From Elainella sp. Prado103 (lineage in GTDB: Bacteria > Cyanobacteriota > Cyanobacteriia > Elainellales > Elainellaceae), in the NCBI GenBank assembly GCA_025454395.1, contig JALOOM010000058.1, positions 1 through 43,125 on the forward strand: a DNA stretch of 43,125 bases, read 5' to 3'. The position numbers and the translations under genes are program-made. The notes beneath the pieces are model-generated. The model worked only from the letters and a program-made list of their open reading frames with translations, searched no databases and had not been told where the DNA came from. Shown one piece after another: positions 15,533-24,277 of the stretch. How positions within the stretch are numbered: position 1 is the stretch's first letter; each line of letters opens with the position of its first letter.

Positions 15533-16474
15533 ACCGAAGCGCTTCCCGTAAGCCAACCCTGCCCCGATCACCTCGGCGAGGATGCTAATCAGCCGATAGA
15601 GGGCGACTCCACCCAAAATCAAACTGGCGGGCAGATGGCCAGTCAGGAGGGCGATCGCAATCGCTTCAAAGACCCCGATTCCCCCTGGGGCTCCTGGAAT
15701 CACTAAGCCCATCACCCAGGCAATACTGAAGACACTGAGGATTAGCGGTATTTGTGCCACATCCAGCGACTGGATCGCTTGCAGGGCAGCTACCATCCCG
15801 ATCCCGCGCAGTAACACAAACCCCAATTCTCCCAGCAAAGGACGAATCGGGTAGGTCTGAATTTGCAGCCCGGTAGCGATCGAACTGGCATCTGCCCGAT
15901 CGGGTCGGGGCTTGCCCTTCAGCTTTTGGGCAAATCGCAACAGTGGATTCAAGATCTGGGGGTGGATCGCCAGCAGCACGATCGCTAAACCAAGCAGTTG
16001 CAAGGCCACATTTTGCCGCACATTGATCACCGCTAAGATGAGAGCGGCAGCCACCATGAGTAGCGGTTCTAAGACCACACTGAGGGTAGCAGCACCGATC
16101 GAAAATCCGGCCTCTTTGGCGGCGACCACTCGCCCATATAGATGCCAGACATTACCGGGTAAATATTTGGCAATGTTGGTTCTTAAATAAACAGCCATGC
16201 TCCAAGCGCGAGGAACAGGTTGTCCTAAGATCTGCAAAATCCAACTCCACACCCAACCCGTCCAGAGGTGGGCAGACAGGGTGAAGCTGAGGGAAATCAG
16301 CAGCCATTGCCAGCCTGCGGCTCTGAGGCGAAGCAACCGGACTTCTTGCCAATGCTGACGCACCATACTGGCAATGAAAAACAGGGTCAGCCCCACAATC
16401 AGCCAACGCAAATAAGGGCGGATCGGTTGGAGAACTCGCTTCAACCGAGTCAAGATCAACGCAAGCTGGGCCAT
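15524..16474 (-). CDS. UPF0104 / LPG-synthase-TM-type membrane protein
   Basis: 316 residues, strongly hydrophobic, with about eight predicted membrane helices. YLRTNIAKYLPGNVWHLYGR and the late VIPGAPGGIGVFEAIAIALL motif are hallmarks of the lysylphosphatidylglycerol-synthase transmembrane region / UPF0104 family. Stand-alone members lack the synthase domain and are proposed lipid or polyprenyl-glycan flippases. It lies between a GtrB-like glycosyltransferase and a TPR protein on the same strand. Its exact substrate is unknown. Confidence 0.88.
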   Translation of the reverse strand: MAQLALILTRLKRVLQPIRPYLRWLIVGLTLFFIASMVRQHWQEVRLLRLRAAGWQWLLISLSFTLSAHLWTGWVWSWILQILGQPVPRAWSMAVYLRTNIAKYLPGNVWHLYGRVVAAKEAGFSIGAATLSVVLEPLLMVAAALILAVINVRQNVALQLLGLAIVLLAIHPQILNPLLRFAQKLKGKPRPDRADASSIATGLQIQTYPIRPLLGELGFVLLRGIGMVAALQAIQSLDVAQIPLILSVFSIAWVMGLVIPGAPGGIGVFEAIAIALLTGHLPASLILGGVALYRLISILAEVIGAGLAYGKRFGNP

Positions 16475-16483
16475 GGTGTCATC

Positions 16484-17752
16484 CTAAACATGGGCTAGCA
16501 ACAACTGTTGAAAGCCTTCCAACCGCTGTAGAGTCCCAAAGTCGGGGTCGGTGCGCAGGCGCTTGCCCAGATCCGATCGCCGTCTCAGCGCCTCTTGCAG
16601 GTGGTCGATCGCCATCTCGGGTTGATTTTGAGCGGCATAGCAAGCTGCTTTCCAATAGTAGGTTTCAGCAGAATCCGGGTTAATCCGTAGAGCCTTATCT
16701 AAATGGTCGAGGGCTTCTCCGTAGCGATTCAGTTTGATCAAGGCATAGCCTTTATGCTTCCAAAACGTGCTGTGGTTTGGTTCGGCCTGAATAGCGGCTT
16801 CATAGGACTGAAGGGCGGCATCATATTGCCGCAAGCCTAGCAGGGCATACCCTTTGCCAAACCAGCCCCAGGGATTTTCCGGTTGACGACGGATCGCCTC
16901 TTCGTTGGCCATGATGGCATCGCTATATTGTCCCGATTGTCTCAGCGCTTTGGCTAAACTCAACCAGGCTTCTACCAGGTCGGCATCAAGTTGCAGGGCC
17001 GATCGATAGGAGCTGATTGCGTCCTCATAGCGTCTCCCGTAGTAAAATGCGTCCCCTTCTTTGAGGTAGTCATGGGCTGAAAAATCCACACCGCTCTGCT
17101 CGGATTTTAAAGTTTCAAGTTGATCGGTTAATTCCTGCAAGCGTCGTCCGATCGGGGCTGGCACGCGCTCATCTTGCCCGACGGCAGACAGTAACTGTTC
17201 CAGTTCCCTGACAATGTGGGTCTTATCATTCTCGGCATCGCGATAGAGGTAATCGAGGCGTTGCTCAAACTCCTGGCGCAGTTGGGTGATTTCCTGTTCG
17301 AAGGCTGCAATTTGGGCTTGCAGCTTTTGGGCTACAGCCGCCTCAAGTTGCTGCTTTACCATCACCTCTGTCTCTTCCTGAAATTGGCGCTTCAAGTCGC
17401 TGACTAGCCGATCGATCACACTCTGGCGGAGCCACCAGAACACAAACCCTGTGCCGACCGGAATCGCAATTAAGACCGCAATCAGGAGGTTCACGAGCCC
17501 GATCGTCCAGCCAAAGGTGTCATTCACCTCATCATGAATCCGATCGCTAATATCCCGGCTTTCCTGAATTTCCGTTTCAATCAGTTGCCGGATCGTTTCT
17601 TGCTGAGCTGGCAAAATCGGGGGCGGCTCTGGCGCAGGCAGCGGAGCAGCTTGAATTTCAGGAGGGGGCAAAGCTTCAATTTGGGCCATAGCACCCTGGA
17701 CACCCAACAGGAACACAGCAAGGGGGGAAAGAATAACGGGGATTTTCCTCAT
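16484..17752 (-). CDS. Signal-anchored coiled-coil TPR protein
   Basis: 422 residues from ATG 17752; nine upstream codons look spurious. An N-terminal signal peptide (LSPLAVFLLGVQGAMA) is followed by a Pro/Ala-rich linker and a transmembrane segment (GLVNLLIAVLIAIPVGTGFV, about residues 85-104). A coiled coil runs from about 110 to 200. The C-terminal half holds at least four TPR units (YYGRRYEDAISSYRSAL; AIMANEEAIRRQPEN; YDAALQSYEAAIQAEP; YGEALDHLDKALRINP). TPRs bind protein partners, so this is probably a membrane scaffold. It ends ten bases before the UPF0104 gene, so the two are probably co-transcribed. Confidence 0.85.
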   Translation of the reverse strand: MRKIPVILSPLAVFLLGVQGAMAQIEALPPPEIQAAPLPAPEPPPILPAQQETIRQLIETEIQESRDISDRIHDEVNDTFGWTIGLVNLLIAVLIAIPVGTGFVFWWLRQSVIDRLVSDLKRQFQEETEVMVKQQLEAAVAQKLQAQIAAFEQEITQLRQEFEQRLDYLYRDAENDKTHIVRELEQLLSAVGQDERVPAPIGRRLQELTDQLETLKSEQSGVDFSAHDYLKEGDAFYYGRRYEDAISSYRSALQLDADLVEAWLSLAKALRQSGQYSDAIMANEEAIRRQPENPWGWFGKGYALLGLRQYDAALQSYEAAIQAEPNHSTFWKHKGYALIKLNRYGEALDHLDKALRINPDSAETYYWKAACYAAQNQPEMAIDHLQEALRRRSDLGKRLRTDPDFGTLQRLEGFQQLLLAHV

Positions 17753-17826
17753 AACATCCTGCTGTCCGCAATTTACCAAAACTTTATAATGCCATGATCC
17801 TGTTCATTACGGTGTGATCGACAAAA

Positions 17827-20589
17827 TTAGATCTCTCGTTCCACAAAAATGACGTTTTCAGTTACCTGCTCAAAGGTGTCGTCATGGCTAATCACAAATA
17901 GCTGCCGAAATGTTTTGATATTACTGATTGCTTCGGCCAAACTCTGACGACGGGGGCGATCCATATTGGTGGTCGGTTCATCAAAGAAGGCGATATCGAC
18001 ATCTGCCAAGACTCGTAACAGAGCCAACCGAACGGCTAGGGCCGCACACATTTGTTCGCCTCCTGAAAGGTTGACCAAGCGGCGAGAATGGGCTCCTTCC
18101 TGTACGACAATTTCATAATCTCTAGTCCATTCCAGTGCGACATTGGGACGGTTAAGCAACTCTCGAAAAAGGCGATCGGCTTCCCGCGAGACGGTTTGCA
18201 CATAGCGTTCGGTGATTCTGGGGCCCGCTTCCTTATAGACTTTGCGGGCAAAGGTAATAAATTTACGGATCTTTTCAGCCTGCTTTAGCTCCAAGCGCGA
18301 TCGATCCCGCTTTTGGGCAATCTCTTCCAGTTGAGCAATTTGCGTCTCCCATTCCACTAAGAGTTTGCGCTGTTGGGGCAAGCTACCGGCTAATCGATCG
18401 GCCTGGCTACGTAACGCTTGATATTGCGCTTCAATCGCTTGATGGTGCTGAGGATCATAGGACTGCCGCTGTTGCTCGGAGGTCGTTTGCAGCATTTGGC
18501 GATCGGCTGCTAAGCCTTGCAGTTCAGTCACGATCGTTTGCAGTTCGGCTTGCAGTGGGGCAAACTGGTTGGCAGCTTTTTGAAATTGTAGATAGGTCTG
18601 ATAGGCCGGTTGATAGGTCTGACGTAACTGCTGTTGCTGCCCCAGTAGGGCTTCAAGTTCAGCAAAGCTAGCAAGCTGGGCATCCAAACCGGCAATTTCC
18701 TGTTCCACCTGACCCGATTGCGTAACCAAGCGCTGCTGTTGCTCACTCCAGTGGGGTTGTTGGGCCAAGTCCCGTTCCAGTAGCTGACTCCGCCCGGCCG
18801 GGTTATCCAATTGCTTTAACGCCAAGCCGACCTGGGATCGACCCCGTTGACATTCGGCTTCGGTGGCGAGTTCTGCCTGCACTTGGTTTAAACGGTGTTG
18901 CAGGTCGTGAATTTCGGCTTGTTGCCGCTGCTGAATCTGCTGTTTCACCTGCAGGTTATCCCAGGCGGCGCGGGCTTGGTAAGCTGATTCCAGCCGAGTT
19001 TTGATTTGTCCCAGTTGCTGTTGCAGTTTAGAAATAGAAACCTGCTCAGACAGATCGGCCAAAATCCGCCAGAGCGCATTCAACAGCTCGGTATTTAGCG
19101 CCACACCGGACTGGATCGCCTGCCTGGCTGATTCCACTGAGGCAGGGGACAACAATGGGGTAGTTTGCTGCATTTGTTGGAGTAGCCCTAATGCTTGCTC
19201 GACCTGGTGCTGATGCTGATCGCGCCTAGATTCGCCCAAAGACACCAACTGCCGCAATTCAGTTTCAAACTGTTTGGCCGCTTCGATGCGGCTAAGTTGC
19301 TGTTGCAGACGATCGCGTTTTTGTTCCCACAGGGGCACTTGCGCGATCGAGGTTTGCTGGGACTGAATTTGTTCGATGGACTGCTCCAACTGGGCTTGCT
19401 CGGCTGCTAGTTTCGTCAACTGGCGCATCAAGGTGGTCTGTTCTTGTTTCATCGCCTGAAGTTGATTAAGCCGCTCTGCCCAAGCAGCCTGCTGTTGCTC
19501 CAGCTCAACTTGTTGATCGATCAGGGGCTGGAGCCGCTCTCGCTCTAAAGCCGACTGGGATAACCCTTCCAGTTGTAAGGTGATCCGCGTCAATTGCTGT
19601 TGAAGATGATTCAGTTGGATCTGCTGCTTTTCTCGCTGTTGCCAAATCGCCTGCCGCTGCTGTAACTGTTGATTGAGCTGCTGAAGCGTGGCTTCTACCT
19701 GCAAATATCCCTGATAACTCTCACGGTTCAGCGTACATTGCTCCACCGCATGACGGGATCGCTCAACCAATTGCTGTAAGCGCTCCAAGCTTTGCTGTTT
19801 GGCTTCTATTTGCACAGTTAACTGATTGATCTGGGTGGCCAACTGTTGAATCTGGGCGGCTTGGGCTTGCAGGGTGATTTGCTCGGCTTGCAGGCGGTTG
19901 AGTTGATCATGCAGGGCTTGCAGCGTGGCTTCATCGCTGGCAATTTCCTGGCTAAGCTGTTGACGGCGGGCTTGCAAGGATTCCCATTCGGCTAAGCTTT
20001 CTTCATATTGGGCGATCGTACGCTCCAGGGTTTCTACCTGCCCTTTGCCATATTTCTCTAAAGATAAAAGTTGCTGATTGGTTTGGCGGTATTCCTCGAC
20101 TTTGAGGATGCTGTCAAAAATTTGCTTGCGTTTATCGGGGGGCTGCAAAAAATCAACCGTGAAGGTGCCTTGAGGGACACCGATCGTATTCGCAAATAAT
20201 CGGGCTAGATCGGTTCCGGGTGAAACTCCTAACTGCTGACGCAGCCAAGGCATGACTTCCTCTTCAATGTGGCGATAGTCTAGCCGTACGCCTAGCTGGG
20301 GATCGAAAATGGTATATCCTCGACTGGTACAGCGTTGCACCTCGTAAGTTCGACCATCGCGATGAGAAATAAACGAGACGGTGACTTGGGCACTGCCCGA
20401 TCCATTGCGGACTAAATCTTCATTTTTGTAAACCCCACGATGGTTGAACAGCACCCAGGCGATCGCTTCTAGGATACTCGTCTTGCCTGCACCATTCTCA
20501 CCACAGATGGCATTGGTACCGGGTTGAAAAATAAATTGGCGATCCCGATGGGATTTAAAGTTTTTAAGCGCCACCGAGAGGATTTCCAT
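17827..20589 (-). CDS. sbcC: SbcC/Rad50-like SMC-family ATPase without a zinc hook
   Basis: 920 residues. N-terminal Walker A GENGAGKT (30-37); C-terminal signature LSGGEQ (841-846), Walker B IAFFDEP (about 866-872) and D-loop NMD. Between them lie about 600 residues of Gln/Leu-rich coiled coil. This is the SbcC/Rad50 plan, in which the ATPase with SbcD/Mre11 processes DNA ends and hairpins. I find only five Cys in the whole protein and no CxxC at the coiled-coil apex, so the usual zinc-hook dimerisation site is absent; a helical segment around 470-530 sits there instead. No sbcD gene is adjacent. The start was placed at ATG 20589; a GTG lies two codons earlier. Confidence 0.9.
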   Translation of the reverse strand: MEILSVALKNFKSHRDRQFIFQPGTNAICGENGAGKTSILEAIAWVLFNHRGVYKNEDLVRNGSGSAQVTVSFISHRDGRTYEVQRCTSRGYTIFDPQLGVRLDYRHIEEEVMPWLRQQLGVSPGTDLARLFANTIGVPQGTFTVDFLQPPDKRKQIFDSILKVEEYRQTNQQLLSLEKYGKGQVETLERTIAQYEESLAEWESLQARRQQLSQEIASDEATLQALHDQLNRLQAEQITLQAQAAQIQQLATQINQLTVQIEAKQQSLERLQQLVERSRHAVEQCTLNRESYQGYLQVEATLQQLNQQLQQRQAIWQQREKQQIQLNHLQQQLTRITLQLEGLSQSALERERLQPLIDQQVELEQQQAAWAERLNQLQAMKQEQTTLMRQLTKLAAEQAQLEQSIEQIQSQQTSIAQVPLWEQKRDRLQQQLSRIEAAKQFETELRQLVSLGESRRDQHQHQVEQALGLLQQMQQTTPLLSPASVESARQAIQSGVALNTELLNALWRILADLSEQVSISKLQQQLGQIKTRLESAYQARAAWDNLQVKQQIQQRQQAEIHDLQHRLNQVQAELATEAECQRGRSQVGLALKQLDNPAGRSQLLERDLAQQPHWSEQQQRLVTQSGQVEQEIAGLDAQLASFAELEALLGQQQQLRQTYQPAYQTYLQFQKAANQFAPLQAELQTIVTELQGLAADRQMLQTTSEQQRQSYDPQHHQAIEAQYQALRSQADRLAGSLPQQRKLLVEWETQIAQLEEIAQKRDRSRLELKQAEKIRKFITFARKVYKEAGPRITERYVQTVSREADRLFRELLNRPNVALEWTRDYEIVVQEGAHSRRLVNLSGGEQMCAALAVRLALLRVLADVDIAFFDEPTTNMDRPRRQSLAEAISNIKTFRQLFVISHDDTFEQVTENVIFVEREI

Positions 20590-20874
20590 ACCCACTCTTA
20601 TCCACCTATCGCATTGCTGAACGTTTTTCTAGAACGGTTGTATCATACTGATTCTATTTCGGCCAGAGCCCTCCTGATGGCATTCATCAAAAATCTCCCG
20701 GCAAATCGTCGTTTGGCTCGATAATTGCCTGCGATTGACATCTTTACTGCCCCAGGTTACGAATAATGGCAAGATTAACCTTGATTTTCTCTGTCATGGC
20801 AGATTACACTACTCCACTGATCCGCTCATCGTTCTGGCACGATCGAGCAATCTAGATCAAGTTCTGACTACCTC

Positions 20875-20900
20875 ACTGGAGCGGCACACTGGAGCGGCAC
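20875..20900. repeat. 13-bp duplication
   Basis: Two copies of ACTGGAGCGGCAC in the sbcC / glycosyltransferase spacer. Confidence 0.85.
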
Positions 20901-21032
20901 AGACGCACTTGGCATCCATCATGGGCGATCATCATGGGCGATAGGGTTCGCTATTGTAGATGTGGTTAGACAGTTATGGGGAACCCTGGCTGACCGAATC
21001 GGCAACGGCTAGATCTGATTTAAATAGTCTCA

Positions 21033-21052
21033 AGACGGTCTGAAGACGGTCT
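21033..21052. promoter_or_regulatory. Two AGACGGTCT dyads with 11-bp period
   Basis: AGACGGTCT at 21033-21041 and again at 21044-21052. Each is a dyad about its central G, and the copies are one DNA turn apart on the same face, 86 bp before the glycosyltransferase start. They could be an operator, or simply another local duplication. Confidence 0.3.
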
Positions 21053-21137
21053 ACAGTAGGACGTTTGCATCAGAGACGCTCACCCGGTAGATGCGGTCAA
21101 CTAGCGGTTCTTTTCACAGTTGAGGAGGGTACGGGAA

Positions 21138-22628
21138 GTGAGGAAGTGGTCGGTCGAAGTTCGTAAGGCAATTTTTAGCCACGTTATATTAATTGGGATT
21201 CCCACACTTTTTTTCTATTGGTTACGCCTGCGTGGATCGAGCCTGACCGGCTTACACCTTGCGATTGCCACTTTCTACTTGTTTAGTGCCTTCATGCTGC
21301 TGCTGGAGTCTTCCACAGCCATGTTTCGGCGATTCGCCACCGATCGCTACCAAGCAGATCCCCGTAAGCTCCATCAAGCCTACTATGCGGTCAAAGAACG
21401 ACTCGGCATTGGCGGAGCACGGCAACCCTATCCCACCAAACCAGTCCCTAAATGTTCGTTTCTGGTAGCAGCCTATTTACCCAACGAGCAAGATATCATC
21501 CTGGAAACCTTAGAACATGTCTTGCTCAACGTCTTACGACCCCCAGGGGGACTGGAAGTGATCCTGGCATACAACACGCCCGTTGATCTTCCGATCGAGC
21601 AAGAATTGGCAGAGTTGGCGCAGCTTTACCCGGAGTTGCGCCTGTTGCGTGTAGAGGGCAGCCGTTCTAAGGCAGAAAATCTCAATGCCGCCTTTGAATT
21701 AGTCACCGGCGAAATTACCTGCATTTTGGATGCCGATCATCACCCTGCCCCCGATTGCTTTTTCCGTGCTTGGCATTGGATCGATCAAGGCTATGATGTC
21801 GTGCAAGGTCGCAGCATTATCCGCAACCATCGCAAAAATCTGCTCACCCAAACGGTGGCGATCGAGTTTGAAATGATGTATGGGATCATCCACGCCGCCA
21901 AGTCATTCTTGACCGATTCCAGCATTTTTGGGGGCTCAAACGGCTACTGGCGTACTTCGGTACTCAAGCACATTCGCTTCAATCCGGTCATGCTGACGGA
22001 AGACATTGATGCTTCCATGCGCACCCTACTCAACGGTTACCGGATTCTGCACGATCGCAGCATCATCAGCACTGAACTCGCGCCGGTTGACCTGTATGCT
22101 TTCTGGTTTCAACGAAAACGCTGGGCTCAAGGCTGGTTAGAGGTGGGGTTGAAATATCAGTATCGCGTGCTCAAGTCCGATAAACTGAACTTGCTACAAA
22201 AGGTGTTTTGGACTTACCTGCTCTATTACTGCGAGTTCTACTCCCTGGTGGCGATCCAAATTATTCCCCTGGTGTTTAGCCTGTCGCTGATGCAGGCCAG
22301 GGTTCCGGTAGCGATCGAGCAATATCTCTTATTCAGTACCTTACTCTCGTTTTTCAGTGGGGTGATGCAAACATTAGTGACAGCCAAGGTTGGCGCAACC
22401 CGCTATCCGTTCTACTACTACCTCAACCATATGCTATTGCTCATTCCCTACATTACATTCAAAAATGTGATCGCAATTGTAGGAGTCTATGATCATCTGC
22501 GTGGCAATAATAGCTGGAAAGTGACAGCTCGCGGTCAGCAGCCTCGCTATCACTCCATTTTACAGAAACCAGCCCTACCTTCTCCTTCTAATGAGCCTGT
22601 GGTGTTACATACAACCAAGCGGCTCTAA
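21138..22628 (+). CDS. Processive membrane glycosyltransferase, cellulose-synthase-like GT2
   Basis: 496 residues from GTG 21138, which has AGGAGG (21123-21128) nine bases before it; a TTG six codons upstream overlaps that SD and is unlikely. Two N-terminal membrane helices (about 15-30 and 37-58) precede the GT domain: VAAYLPNEQD, LDADHHP (DAD 198-200), TEDIDAS (287-290), QRKRW (325-329). Several membrane helices follow, with a soluble tail. DxD, ED and QxxRW together mark processive beta-glycan synthases (cellulose, hyaluronan, NodC-like). It is a stand-alone gene, so the polymer cannot be named. Confidence 0.9.
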   Translation: MRKWSVEVRKAIFSHVILIGIPTLFFYWLRLRGSSLTGLHLAIATFYLFSAFMLLLESSTAMFRRFATDRYQADPRKLHQAYYAVKERLGIGGARQPYPTKPVPKCSFLVAAYLPNEQDIILETLEHVLLNVLRPPGGLEVILAYNTPVDLPIEQELAELAQLYPELRLLRVEGSRSKAENLNAAFELVTGEITCILDADHHPAPDCFFRAWHWIDQGYDVVQGRSIIRNHRKNLLTQTVAIEFEMMYGIIHAAKSFLTDSSIFGGSNGYWRTSVLKHIRFNPVMLTEDIDASMRTLLNGYRILHDRSIISTELAPVDLYAFWFQRKRWAQGWLEVGLKYQYRVLKSDKLNLLQKVFWTYLLYYCEFYSLVAIQIIPLVFSLSLMQARVPVAIEQYLLFSTLLSFFSGVMQTLVTAKVGATRYPFYYYLNHMLLLIPYITFKNVIAIVGVYDHLRGNNSWKVTARGQQPRYHSILQKPALPSPSNEPVVLHTTKRL

Positions 22629-23332
22629 CGCTCAGATTTTGCCCAAATTTGATCTGGCTTTGGGGGCAGTCCCTGATTGCCGACTGAGAGCCTGATCGCT
22701 TGGTCAGGCATGTTTAGAGCCAAAAGCCAAAATGTTGTGGAATCTCAGGATTGATCCGGGCATTCTGAATTGGGGCAGACATCATGGTTTGATCAGCATG
22801 GGGTTGCAGGAGGGATTGAGTCCAAGGGCAGTGACGATCAGGGTTCTTCATGCCTTGATTGCGACTCGGATTTAGACTAACTCGGCGGACTGACTGACAA
22901 AACTCAAACTACCCACTGCTGCGCAGAAGCAAGCGACACCCCAACCCCTCTCCTAGAGCGGGCGGGGAGCTTTCGAACCAGGATTGGATTGCAAGTCCCT
23001 TCTCCGATTAGGGGCGAAGGGATTTAGGGATGAGGGAAAAGATTTGTCAGTCAATCAGCTAACTAGGATTTAGACTAATTAGACTAATAATTAGACTAAA
23101 AGGATCGTTTGAATGCCCACGCACTGTCCTTCGATTGATTAATGTTAATTAATAGTCTCTATCTACAATCCGCAGTTGCTGGTTGAATGAGTTGTATTGG
23201 TTGACACTGGAGCCAGCCGATTTCAGAAGATCAGGTAGGCTGTGTGGCAACCAGTTGCTCAGTGACCCAGTTTGGATATAAAACATTGCTCTATGGTCGG
23301 GTCATTCGCGTTAAGAGTTTCCTACGATATAC
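22629..23332. other. 704-bp spacer with a dispersed-type repeat
   Basis: No gene is visible. It holds a GCCTGA/TCAGGC hairpin without a T run (22690-22709), the CCCCTCTCC-type repeat at 22936-23039, and an AT-rich stretch with three copies of TTAGACTAA near 23070-23100. Confidence 0.6.
22936..23039. repeat. Probable dispersed repeat (CCCCTCTCC...GAAGGGATTTAGGG type)
   Basis: CACCCCAACCCCTCTCC, then TCCCTTC (22997-23003) pairing with GAAGGGA (23017-23023), then GGGATTTAGGGATGAGGG. I recall this text as part of a family of repeats scattered in many cyanobacterial genomes. Only one copy lies in the window. Confidence 0.55.
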
Positions 23333-24124
23333 ATGTCAAGCCAACGGTTTCCATTAGCCGCAATTCAGCAAATCCGGCAGTACATCCAAGGCGCGATCGC
23401 AGTCGATGCCGACAAACAGTCGCAAACATGGCTGAATCTAGAAGAGATGGATGAAGTCCCAGAACCCACTTCCTTAGATGATCTGAGTGGTGTATTTGCC
23501 TTTGGCGGGCTTTCACCTGAAGAAATTGCTGTTCCACGAGCCAAGGCTCACTGGTTGTTGAGTACGGTTAATCCAGCCGCCGCCTTGCTGAAGTTACCAG
23601 GCATTCGGTTAAAGCCTGCTTGGCGTTTAGTGAGTTATCTTTACCGGGAGGGTAATAGTGGAGCAGGCATTGTCCTCGCCCTACCGGAAGATCAAGCAAC
23701 GACCGCTCAGCTCGAAGCCGCCCTAGCAGGTGCTAACGGACTCAAACAACAGCCGCGTCCCACCGCAGCCTTACCCGATTTTATGGATGCGATCGAAGGC
23801 GATCGTTCACCCGTTTCTTTTATAGTGGCTTCCTTGCTGTACCGAGAATTACGTGAGTTTGGCACGGCTGGACATTACCGCAACTGGATTCACCATCGGC
23901 TGATTGATGCTGTGCCTGCTAAGGTGCAGTGGCAGTGGCAGACCGAGCAACCGAAAGATTTCTCTCCTAAAGTGCGAGTGATGCCAGATGGACAGGCGCT
24001 TGTCGAGTTTTTTACCTGTCGGGTGAGTGCAGGGGTGGCAATCTACCGCCATTTAGATCAGTATCCCGTTGGGCAATATAAACCCAAGCGAGTAGACAAA
24101 CCCCTTGCCACAGTCAAGCGCTAG
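23333..24124 (+). CDS. Protein of unknown function, 263 residues
   Basis: Soluble, with no signal peptide or membrane helix. The N-terminal 50 residues are acidic (EEMDEVPEPTSLDDLSG). The middle holds an Ala/Pro-rich piece and GAGIVLALPEDQATTAQLEAAL. The C-terminal half is rich in Trp and basic residues (HYRNWIHHRLIDAVPAKVQWQWQ), ending KPKRVDKPLATVKR. Two segments, RLKPAWRLVSYLYREGNSGAG and VEFFTCRVSAGVAIYRHLDQYP, read as folded core. I do not recognise it. It stands 153 bp upstream of the HPPD gene on the same strand. Confidence 0.8.
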   Translation: MSSQRFPLAAIQQIRQYIQGAIAVDADKQSQTWLNLEEMDEVPEPTSLDDLSGVFAFGGLSPEEIAVPRAKAHWLLSTVNPAAALLKLPGIRLKPAWRLVSYLYREGNSGAGIVLALPEDQATTAQLEAALAGANGLKQQPRPTAALPDFMDAIEGDRSPVSFIVASLLYRELREFGTAGHYRNWIHHRLIDAVPAKVQWQWQTEQPKDFSPKVRVMPDGQALVEFFTCRVSAGVAIYRHLDQYPVGQYKPKRVDKPLATVKR

Positions 24125-24215
24125 AGATAAGACGAGAAATCCCAGACCAATTTCTATCTTGGTTTCGAATATTCCCTATGCATTCTCTATCTTTAGCTGG
24201 GTTGTGAACAGACGC

Positions 24216-24227
24216 TCTCCTAGGAGA
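24216..24227. promoter_or_regulatory. 12-bp perfect palindrome upstream of HPPD
   Basis: TCTCCTAGGAGA, 50 bp before the HPPD ATG. The position suits an operator, but nothing else supports it. Confidence 0.25.
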
Positions 24228-24277
24228 ATAAGTTAGACTGACAGGCGATCCCCCTTTTTCGATCGGCTCCAGCAGCC

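Larger units (their letters stand above)
20590..21137. other. Divergent spacer sbcC / glycosyltransferase
   Basis: 548 bp with no gene seen. It contains a 13-bp duplication (20875-20900), a duplicated CATGGGCGAT near 20922-20942, and a pair of 9-bp dyads (21033-21052) upstream of the glycosyltransferase. Confidence 0.6.

Noticed and set aside
22690-22709. Terminator of the glycan synthase
   Set aside because: GCCTGA/TCAGGC stem is only 6 bp and lacks a T run.
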